From positions 1 through 6,393 of the forward strand of contig JAAEMC010000450.1 of the NCBI GenBank assembly GCA_024225895.1: DNA of 6,393 nucleotides, in the 5' to 3' direction. Below the pieces are notes generated by a model. It had not been told where the DNA came from. It made no database searches and saw only the letters and a list, made by a program, of their open reading frames with translations. This stretch comes from Desulfobacteraceae bacterium. Its GTDB lineage: Bacteria; Desulfobacterota; Desulfobacteria; Desulfobacterales; Desulfobacteraceae. Below are positions 1 to 5,588 of the stretch, piece after piece. The translations under genes and the position numbers were made by a program. The first letter of the stretch is position 1; each line of letters begins with the position of its first letter.

Positions 1-334
1 AGCACACTTACAAATTACAGAGATTATGACTTGAAATTTATAAAAAATGTGCTGATATAGCATTGATAAAATGGTTAATCATCGCTGATACCAAGTTTGA
101 GATTGGCCTGTTAGATGGGCAAATCATCCTGATCGATGAAATTCTGACTCCGGATTCATCACGATTCTGGTCACTTGAGGAATATAAACCAGGAAGAAGC
201 CAGAAAAGCTTTGATAAGCAGCATGTCAGAGATTGGTTGAGTAATTCCGGATGGGACAAAACACCACCCGGCCCAAAACTGCCTGATGATATTATCAAAA
301 AATTTATAACCTTTTTATCGGTGAAACCATCTGA
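1..334 (+). pseudogene. purC: purC remnant: C-terminal part of SAICAR synthetase, frameshifted
   Basis: Intact PurC joins aspartate to CAIR using ATP to make SAICAR in cytosolic purine synthesis. The middle frame (about 30-302) reads [10 protein letters not shown], then [38 protein letters not shown] and [14 protein letters not shown], which is the unmistakable C-terminal half of PurC. Two breaks are visible. Upstream, the matching residues RDYDLK lie in another frame (19-36), and the main frame has TGA at 27-29; restoring one A near 34-36 joins them. Downstream, the main frame runs on into unrelated residues to a stop at 384-386, whereas a one-base shift in the A-run at 297-302 gives [10 protein letters not shown] and TGA at 332-334, a PurC-like end. 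A few residues before that Tyr also seem to be missing, and the usual Gly before IIADTKFE is replaced by Trp. The 5' part lies outside the window. Sequencing error in A-runs could explain the shifts but not the other changes. Confidence 0.85.
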
Positions 335-372
335 GTTGAAAATCTTAGATTTACTTTTTATAAGAGGAATTT

Positions 373-819
373 ATGCTTTTAAATAATATGGGCATTATTT
401 TGATTTTCGCTGAAGCTATTGAATTTGAGAACCTGAACTTTTTCAACCATGCTGAAACTGTTTTTCCAAATAATGATCTTAAATCCCTCTACAATACATT
501 TCAGCATAATAGCAAAACCAGATTTTCCATTATTAAAAGATCTTACATGGAAAATGCATCTGAAATGGTTCTGGAAAATATAATAGATTTTCACCGCAAA
601 GACTATTTGTTAGATATCAAAAATATTGAAATATTAAGTATCGAAGAGATTTTTAATACTTCCACCCTGATATTCGAAAGGTCTGTAAACTATTATAAAA
701 AAGCGTCTAAAAAGCTGAAAAGGCATGATGAGATTTCTATAATTTTCTCCCGGCTTGCCGATAGCCACATCCGTGACTATAAAAACATGACACAAATCAA
801 CTACTCCGCAGCAAGCTAA
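373..819 (+). CDS. Ferritin-like (rubrerythrin-fold) protein with atypical metal-ligand positions
   Basis: A 148-residue soluble, probably all-helical protein with no signal peptide or membrane segment. The pattern suggests a four-helix ferritin-like bundle. Helix 1 (about 8-28) carries A15-x3-E19 then FF, helix 2 spans about 36-56, helix 3 about 91-113 has E102 followed by YY, and helix 4 about 121-142 reads [16 protein letters not shown] linker with EMVLE (64-68) and DYLLD (77-81) separates the two helix pairs, as in small ferritin-like proteins I recall from sulfate reducers. Canonical rubrerythrins carry ExxH in helices 2 and 4; helix 2 has no such pair and helix 4 offers HxxD (H132, D135). 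A di-iron site is therefore doubtful and no peroxidase role should be assumed. The start ATG has AGAGGA at 364-369; the next ATG (388) lacks that spacing. It begins 38 bases after the purC remnant. No operon partner is visible. The fold call is from pattern only. Confidence 0.6.
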   Translation: MLLNNMGIILIFAEAIEFENLNFFNHAETVFPNNDLKSLYNTFQHNSKTRFSIIKRSYMENASEMVLENIIDFHRKDYLLDIKNIEILSIEEIFNTSTLIFERSVNYYKKASKKLKRHDEISIIFSRLADSHIRDYKNMTQINYSAAS

Positions 820-828
820 CGGGGTATG

Positions 829-876
829 GTTTATAGCCTGTTTAGTTTAAAAAGCAAAACTGCTACCGCTATAAAC
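829..876. repeat. Two-tier inverted repeat (hairpin) after the ferritin-like gene
   Basis: A perfect 9-base inverted repeat, GTTTATAGC (829-837) and GCTATAAAC (868-876), encloses a 30-base loop. The loop contains a second inverted repeat, AGTTT (844-848) and AAACT (857-861). It starts 10 bases after the stop of the ferritin-like gene and lies between that gene and the 3' end of the convergent ParB-RAM gene. No T-run follows directly (the nearest is about 892-897), so it is not a textbook intrinsic terminator. It could be an mRNA 3'-end structure or a weak terminator. The rest of the gap 820-963 shows nothing recognisable. Confidence 0.4.
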
Positions 877-963
877 TTGATTCTGCAGATTTGTTTTTGG
901 GAAATTCAGTCCAATCACGATTAAATCAGCTGTATTTTTAACAAATTTTAATACTCGTTTTTT

Positions 964-2040
964 CTAATGTGTAAAAAGAGGTTTTTTCTCCATTGATGAG
1001 ATGGGGATGAGTGTCTGTGTTTTGGTCACATCTTTTACTTTTCTGACTTTTTTATGAACGAACTGGCCAATGATCTCTGCATCCGAAGAGAGCAGGTCCC
1101 TCTTCATCATCATCTTTGCGATCAGATCAAACACACCATGGACAAAATGAACTTCCTGTATTTCTTCAAATGAGTGCAAGCGCTTCATAACCTCGTGCTC
1201 TTTTCCAACTTTCACTTCAATTAAAATAAATGCTGATATCCAATGCTTCATTTCCGGCAGTTCAAAATCTTTTAATTTTTTCATTTTCAGCCTAAACTCC
1301 TCCATATCTTTGGGAATCAATTGGTCAATTCCAATACCATACTCGCGCTTTTTGCCTCTCTCCCACTGGTGAATAGAGATATATGTGTAAAGATCTGATC
1401 GGGTTCTTTTAGGAAAATGATATCCGATACGACTGTTTTTTATAATGGTCGTCAATGGCTTATAGATTGTTTTGTACCAATCCGAAGCTGCATCAGAAAA
1501 CAAGGCATGATCCTTGCTGTTTTCTGAAAGAAAGGCATGATGTTCTTCTATTTGTTTTTCCAATCGCTGGTATTGGCCGACTTCTGTCAATTCAATTGTG
1601 TCAGGCAGTTCAGTTTTTGAAAGGAAGACAGATTTTTCATTATAGATAATATTCGCAAGTGTCTTTTTTGAAGGAAGAAATTCGGTAATCCGGGCATCGA
1701 TAAACTCATACCCCAACTTCTTGGCCGCAGAGACCCGATGATTCCCATCAAGAACATAGTATTCATTTTTGATTTGATAAAGGATTATCGGCGGGAGGGT
1801 TATTTTCTTTTTAAATGCTTCATTGACCTTTTCAAGTCTTGATGACGGTCGATCTTTTTTTAAACGGAACTGTCGGTTGAAATCCCTGTATCTTCCCACG
1901 CTGCCAACTATTTTATCGAGGGGAACCGCTCGAACACCCAAATCTCTTTCATCATAGGCCTCTTCCATTTGCTGATTATCAGCAAAACTCTTTATACTGG
2001 TTTCATCATTTAGAAATAATTTTTTTAAATAATTAATCAT
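964..2040 (-). CDS. ParB/sulfiredoxin-like N-terminal domain fused to a C-terminal Lrp/AsnC-type RAM domain
   Basis: A 358-residue soluble protein in three parts. Residues about 35-122 form a ParB-like nuclease/sulfiredoxin-fold domain: VRAVPLDKIVGS opens it, PPIILYQI is the core strand, and VLDGNHRVSAAKKLG (97-110) is the nucleotide-binding-type DGNHR motif. Residues about 145-245 are a middle module with GQYQRLEKQIEEH, DWYKTIYKP, FPKRTRSDLY and IHQWE, a signature I recall downstream of such ParB-like domains in otherwise uncharacterised proteins. Residues about 268-345 resemble the ligand-binding/oligomerisation (RAM) domain of Lrp/AsnC regulators: AFILIEVKVGKEHEVMKRL, then VHGVFDLIAKM. The Lrp helix-turn-helix is absent. 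The ATG overlaps the TGA of the upstream phosphoesterase gene (ATGA), and no clear ribosome binding site precedes it, so translational coupling is likely. Function is unknown; a ligand-responsive CTP/ATP-binding protein is conceivable. It is not chromosomal ParB: no partner parA or DNA-binding HTH is seen. Confidence 0.8.
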   Translation of the reverse strand: MINYLKKLFLNDETSIKSFADNQQMEEAYDERDLGVRAVPLDKIVGSVGRYRDFNRQFRLKKDRPSSRLEKVNEAFKKKITLPPIILYQIKNEYYVLDGNHRVSAAKKLGYEFIDARITEFLPSKKTLANIIYNEKSVFLSKTELPDTIELTEVGQYQRLEKQIEEHHAFLSENSKDHALFSDAASDWYKTIYKPLTTIIKNSRIGYHFPKRTRSDLYTYISIHQWERGKKREYGIGIDQLIPKDMEEFRLKMKKLKDFELPEMKHWISAFILIEVKVGKEHEVMKRLHSFEEIQEVHFVHGVFDLIAKMMMKRDLLSSDAEIIGQFVHKKVRKVKDVTKTQTLIPISSMEKKPLFTH

Positions 2041-2633
2041 AATTTATAATCAAACACATAGTATCCAAATGTATTTACAACATCAGTATTATTAATCCTT
2101 GTTTTCCTGGCTTTGCTGTTTTTAAAACTCGTGTGGATATGGCCGTGTAAAAAATAGTTGGGAGAATAATCAAAGATCAAATCTTTAAAACATTTAAACC
2201 CTTTGTGACAAGAATCTCTTCCATCATGAATATCTCTTGGTGGAGCATGAGATATGATAAAGTCAACTCCATTATTCCACCAAATTTTAAGTTTGGCCAT
2301 GAATATCATTTTTTTCATCTGACTTTCAGTATACTGCAGTTGACCGCCGTTGTACCAATGTGATCCCTGCCATCCCATAATCCGAATTCCATTATATACT
2401 ACAATCTTGCCATGAATATCAACGCATCCCTCCGGTGGTTTTATATCATAACCCGCATCATGATTCCCACGGATATAGAATAAGGGGGCATTGAAAACCG
2501 TTACCAAATATGTCAGATACTCTCCGGGCAGATCACCACAGGAAAGGATCAGATCAATCTCCTTCAAACACTTATAGGCTCCGGGTTCATACAGGACTGA
2601 TTCCACACGGTCTGAAACAGATAAAACCCTCAT
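2037..2633 (-). CDS. Calcineurin-like metallophosphoesterase
   Basis: A soluble protein of 198 residues from the chosen start, of the calcineurin-like phosphoesterase superfamily, whose members hydrolyse phosphomono- or diesters at a two-metal site. The ordered motifs are visible (numbering from the alternative start at 2654): SD (14-15), SCGDLP (38-43), RGNHD (62-66), ISHAPP (134-139), HGHIHT (170-175) and the closing strand VVNTFGYYVFDY. The first motif is D-R-V rather than D-x-H, so one usual metal-binding His is missing; the other ligands are present. I chose ATG 2633 because the protein then begins MRVLSVSD, the normal first strand, and GGGCAGG sits 7 bases before it. The ATG at 2654 would add seven residues without a good ribosome binding site. 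It is the first gene of a two-gene operon with the ParB-RAM gene, overlapping it by 4 bases. Substrate is unknown; small nucleotides or a cyclic nucleotide are possible, by family only. Confidence 0.85.
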   Translation of the reverse strand: MRVLSVSDRVESVLYEPGAYKCLKEIDLILSCGDLPGEYLTYLVTVFNAPLFYIRGNHDAGYDIKPPEGCVDIHGKIVVYNGIRIMGWQGSHWYNGGQLQYTESQMKKMIFMAKLKIWWNNGVDFIISHAPPRDIHDGRDSCHKGFKCFKDLIFDYSPNYFLHGHIHTSFKNSKARKTRINNTDVVNTFGYYVFDYKL

Positions 2634-2686
2634 TTTTGTACCTGCCCTATGCATTGTTGTCTTTATTATCTAAGCCTCTTGTCCTA

Positions 2687-2716
2687 ATTATATGAAACTT
2701 TCAGAACTTAAATCAA
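2687..2716 (-). promoter_or_regulatory. Sigma70-type promoter for the phosphoesterase / ParB-RAM operon
   Basis: On the minus strand, TTGATT (2716-2711) is followed after 18 bases by a perfect TATAAT (2692-2687). Transcription would begin near 2680, giving a leader of roughly 47 bases before the preferred ATG at 2633. An 11-base inverted repeat, TGAAA-C-TTTCA (2693-2703), lies inside the spacer next to the -10 box, where a repressor would block polymerase. The boxes are seen directly; activity and the operator role are inferred. Confidence 0.55.
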
Positions 2717-2885
2717 GATACTTATAGTCCTACTTTTAATAACCATAGGCTATAGATATCTGAAACCCAGTTAGAAAATTCAAAAGGCAGCTACAAGATC
2801 AACCCGCTGATGTGAACCAGGAGATTATTTTTTGAACTGATCTATATTAAAATCAAAGTTGTCTTCCAACAAATAAATCAAAAAA

Positions 2886-2902
2886 TATAACCTGAAGTTA
2901 TA
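2886..2902. promoter_or_regulatory. Operator-like inverted repeat upstream of the dehydrogenase gene
   Basis: TATAAC (2886-2891) and GTTATA (2897-2902) form a perfect 6-base inverted repeat with a 5-base spacer CTGAA. It lies about 20 bases before the proposed -35 box of the dehydrogenase gene, a usual place for an activator or repressor dimer site. In AT-rich sequence such a repeat can arise by chance, and no regulator gene is present in the window. Confidence 0.3.
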
Positions 2903-2921
2903 ATAAATTAAAATTAGTATT

Positions 2922-2950
2922 TTGACTTGTTCTGAAAAACTATTGATAAC
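2922..2950 (+). promoter_or_regulatory. Candidate sigma70-type promoter for the DMGDH-type gene
   Basis: TTGACT (2922-2927, one mismatch to consensus) is followed after 17 bases by GATAAC (2945-2950, four of six matches). Transcription would begin near 2957 and leave a leader of about 44 bases containing AAAGGA 7 bases before the ATG at 3001. The weak -10 box would fit a gene needing an activator, but that is inference. I saw no sigma54-type GG/GC promoter in this gap. Confidence 0.4.
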
Positions 2951-3000
2951 GGTACTTATGAGACGCATTAAAAAAATATTTCTTAAAAAAGGATGAAACA

Positions 3001-5445
3001 ATGAAAAAGCGCTCAAAAATTATAATTATTGGCGGCGGTATTGTCGGTTGCTGTACGGCTTATCATTTGGCTAAAAATGGTGAAACTGACGTTATTCTTA
3101 TTGAAAAACATGATTTGACGAGCGGTAGTACCTGCCATGCGGCTGGGATGGTCACACAATTTCATACAAACCTGACAATGATGCGCATGCGTCAGTACAG
3201 TGTGGAATTGTACAAGGGGTTCTACGCCGAAGACGGCGAAGAATCAGGCTGGCACCACACCGGCAGTATTCGTATGGCATCAAGTCCCGATCAGCTCATA
3301 AGCTTGAAGCAGGCAGTGAGTAAGGCTCGCGGCATTGGTCTGGATATTGAGGTGCTGAGTCCTGAAGAGACCCAAAAACTGTGGCCACAAATCAGTCTTG
3401 ATGAGGTTGCCGGCAGTATCTACTTGCCAATGGACGGCTGGGTCGATCCGCATACGGTGACGACCTATATGGCAAAAAAGGCCCGAGAAATGGGCGTGAC
3501 ATTTTCCACCAACACTCGGGTTCAGGACATTGAGCTGAACGAAAAAGGAGCGATTCAAGCAGTGGTTACAGACAAGGCTCGCATCGAATGTGAGATTGTT
3601 GTAAACGCAGCAGGCATGTGGGCCGGACGCGTTGCAGAAATGGCCGGCTCCTTTTTACCCATCATTCCGGTGCAGCACCAGCACATAACTACGGTTCCAA
3701 TGGAAGACAAACAATTCCCGCCGACAACACCTGTATTAAGGGATCCGGACAATCTGGTCTATATTCGTGAGGAAATCGGCGGGGTACTCATTGGCGGATT
3801 TGAATTGAATCCGAATACATGGCACGAAGACGGTGCACCGTGGGCGCACAATGCAGAGTCGATCAGTTCTAACTGGGATCTATACGAACCGGTCATTGAA
3901 GGTGCAATGACCCGTGTCCCGATTCTACGTCATGCCGATGCACAAGAGTTGGTGAACCACCCTGACGGCTTTACACCCGATGCAATTCCGTGCGTCGGGC
4001 CCTGCCCGGATGTTCCGGGCCTGTGGGCTGGCGCAGGAATGAGTATTAACGGTTTTGCAACCGGCGGCGGTATGGGCAAGGAGTTGGCCGACTGGATTGT
4101 CAATGGGCTGCCGAACATGGATATGACTGCATATGATGTACGGCGTTTTGGTGATCATTATAAAAACATGGACTATGTCGCAGCCCGCTGTCGTGAAAAT
4201 TACAAATACTACTACTACCTGAAATTCCCACTGGATGATTTCTCATGGGGGCGTCCGTTACGGACCAGCCCCTTGTATGAACGTCTAAAACAGGATGGTG
4301 CAGTCTTTGGCGAAAAAAACGGCATGGAGCGTGTGAATTACTTTAGCCCTGACGGGCAGTGGAAAATGGAAACTGAAGCACAGCGGGAGAACTTCAAGTG
4401 GAATCGTCCAGACTATTTCATACAGGTAGCAGAAGAGCATAAAGCCTGTCGTGAAAGGGTGGCTTTGATGGACATGAGCAGTTTCGGCAAGATTGATGTA
4501 ACAGGCCCCGATGCTCTATCATTGCTGCAGAAAGTGACAGCCAACGACATTGACAAACGAGTTGGTTCACTAACATATACACAGGTTTGCGACCGCCGCG
4601 GAGGTATCCAGAGCGACTTAACAATTGCCCGTCTAGGTGAAAACGAATTCCGGTTGATTACCGGTACCAGCAGCACATCGTTTGACTTGGGCTGGCTGGC
4701 ATTGAACCGGATCGAAGGCGATTCTGTTGAAATTAAAAATGTTTCAGCAGACTACGCCTGCATCACATTGTGGGGTCCTAAATCACGGTTGACTCTTGCA
4801 AAAGTAACAGACGCTGATCTGTCCAACGGAAGCTTCCCCTATATGACCTCTCAAACAATCACGATCAACGGAATTTCACTTCAGGCCAACCGGGTTAGTT
4901 ATGCCGGTGAGCTGGGGTGGGAAGTCTATCCGGCAGCAAAAGAGTCGGTTGCCATCTGGGACATTCTGATTGCTGCGGGTGACGAATTCGATATTATGCC
5001 GGCAGGCTACCGCGCGATTGATTCACTCCGAATGGAAAAGGGCTTCCTGGCCTGGGGCTTAGACATCACGCCAGATGAAAATCCGCTGGAAGCAGGACTG
5101 GGCTTCAGCGTAAATTTGAAAAAAGGTGATTTCATTGGCCGCACTGCCATCGAAAAATCAAAAAACGAAGGACCAAGACAAGTCATTTGTTCAGTGTTGA
5201 CAGAAAAAGATGCCTGCATCCTATACGGCGGAGAAGCAGTCTATTATAACGGCAAGCCTGTTGCCCGACTGAGAAGTGGCGGCTATGGCAGCACAATCGA
5301 CAAGAATATAGGCTTTGCTTACATGCCGCCGGAGTTGGCTACACCAGGTACGAAGGTTGAGCTTGACAGTTTTTGCGTGAAGATCCCGGCAGTAGTTGCG
5401 CCATTGTGCAATTACGATCCCAAGGGCGAAAGAGTCCGCATGTAG
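3001..5445 (+). CDS. FAD-dependent dimethylglycine/sarcosine dehydrogenase-type enzyme with GcvT domain
   Basis: An 814-residue cytosolic flavoprotein, full length for the DMGDH/SARDH family. The N-terminal amine oxidase half (about 5-365) has the FAD dinucleotide motif GGGIVG (11-16) with E35 at the end of strand 2, and GSTCHAAG (42-49), whose H46 matches the His that covalently carries FAD in mammalian DMGDH. GAGMSINGFATGGGMGKELADW (344-365) is the closing FAD motif. A short linker domain follows (about 368-425). The C-terminal half (about 428-805) is a glycine-cleavage T-protein fold with GGIQSDLT (D539, the likely folate-side Asp), YAGELGWEVYP and RMEKGFLAWGLDITPDENP. The expected reaction is oxidative N-demethylation of dimethylglycine or sarcosine with transfer of formaldehyde to tetrahydrofolate; which substrate is used cannot be read from sequence. 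Its start is supported by AAAGGA at 2988-2993. It appears monocistronic, ending in a strong terminator. Base composition is clearly more GC-rich than its neighbours, suggesting acquisition by transfer. No ETF or other electron acceptor gene is nearby. Confidence 0.9.
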   Translation: MKKRSKIIIIGGGIVGCCTAYHLAKNGETDVILIEKHDLTSGSTCHAAGMVTQFHTNLTMMRMRQYSVELYKGFYAEDGEESGWHHTGSIRMASSPDQLISLKQAVSKARGIGLDIEVLSPEETQKLWPQISLDEVAGSIYLPMDGWVDPHTVTTYMAKKAREMGVTFSTNTRVQDIELNEKGAIQAVVTDKARIECEIVVNAAGMWAGRVAEMAGSFLPIIPVQHQHITTVPMEDKQFPPTTPVLRDPDNLVYIREEIGGVLIGGFELNPNTWHEDGAPWAHNAESISSNWDLYEPVIEGAMTRVPILRHADAQELVNHPDGFTPDAIPCVGPCPDVPGLWAGAGMSINGFATGGGMGKELADWIVNGLPNMDMTAYDVRRFGDHYKNMDYVAARCRENYKYYYYLKFPLDDFSWGRPLRTSPLYERLKQDGAVFGEKNGMERVNYFSPDGQWKMETEAQRENFKWNRPDYFIQVAEEHKACRERVALMDMSSFGKIDVTGPDALSLLQKVTANDIDKRVGSLTYTQVCDRRGGIQSDLTIARLGENEFRLITGTSSTSFDLGWLALNRIEGDSVEIKNVSADYACITLWGPKSRLTLAKVTDADLSNGSFPYMTSQTITINGISLQANRVSYAGELGWEVYPAAKESVAIWDILIAAGDEFDIMPAGYRAIDSLRMEKGFLAWGLDITPDENPLEAGLGFSVNLKKGDFIGRTAIEKSKNEGPRQVICSVLTEKDACILYGGEAVYYNGKPVARLRSGGYGSTIDKNIGFAYMPPELATPGTKVELDSFCVKIPAVVAPLCNYDPKGERVRM

Positions 5446-5470
5446 ACTGAAACAAGCTTACTTTAAATTC

Positions 5471-5506
5471 AAAAAGCCCGTCGATATCAGTATCGGCGGG
5501 CTTTTT
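5471..5506. terminator. Strong bidirectional intrinsic terminator
   Basis: A 16-base-pair stem (5471-5486 with 5491-5506), with a single G-T wobble at 5481/5496 and a TCAG tetraloop, is built around GCCCG/CGGGC. It is flanked by A5 on the left and T5 on the right, so it terminates on either strand. It lies 26 bases after the dehydrogenase stop and about 80 bases past the stop of the convergent cyclase-like gene, and so can serve both. Confidence 0.93.
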
Positions 5507-5588
5507 ACTATTTAATTGTTAACACAGGTTTAATTAGCCCGAATATTCTTCGGCATGCAAAATATGAAATGCTAATTCTTAAGTAAAC

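Larger units (their letters stand above)
2655..3000. other. Divergent intergenic region with promoters for both flanking transcription units
   Basis: This 346-base, mostly AT-rich gap separates the minus-strand phosphoesterase operon from the plus-strand dehydrogenase gene. It holds a minus-strand promoter (2687-2716), an inverted repeat (2886-2902), a possible plus-strand promoter (2922-2950) and an AAAGGA ribosome binding site at 2988-2993. A slightly GC-richer patch around 2790-2820 can be read as a 19-codon open stretch ending in TGA at 2813-2815, but I do not recognise it. An 8-base palindrome AGATATCT lies at 2754-2761. No RNA gene is apparent. Confidence 0.6.

Noticed and set aside
336..364. 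TTGAAA-17-TATAAG promoter-like pair ahead of the ferritin-like gene
   Set aside because: The start point would fall at about 371, removing the good AGAGGA ribosome binding site from the transcript, so it is more likely a chance match in AT-rich sequence.
2510..2695. 61-codon plus-strand open frame opposite the phosphoesterase gene
   Set aside because: It is antisense to the well-supported metallophosphoesterase motifs and its promoter, with no family resemblance.
2899..2904. TATAAT hexamer as the -10 box for the dehydrogenase gene
   Set aside because: No -35-like hexamer occurs at 16-18 bases upstream, and it overlaps the inverted repeat; the 2922-2950 pair is better.
2825..3016. 63-codon minus-strand open frame upstream of and into the dehydrogenase start
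   Set aside because: It covers the promoter and ribosome binding site of the 3001 gene, is dominated by AT-rich hydrophobic codons, and shows no ribosome binding site or recognisable family.
3280..5219. Several antisense open frames of 60-90 codons inside the dehydrogenase gene
   Set aside because: They are shadow frames of a GC-richer coding sequence; the plus-strand protein has clear domain motifs throughout.
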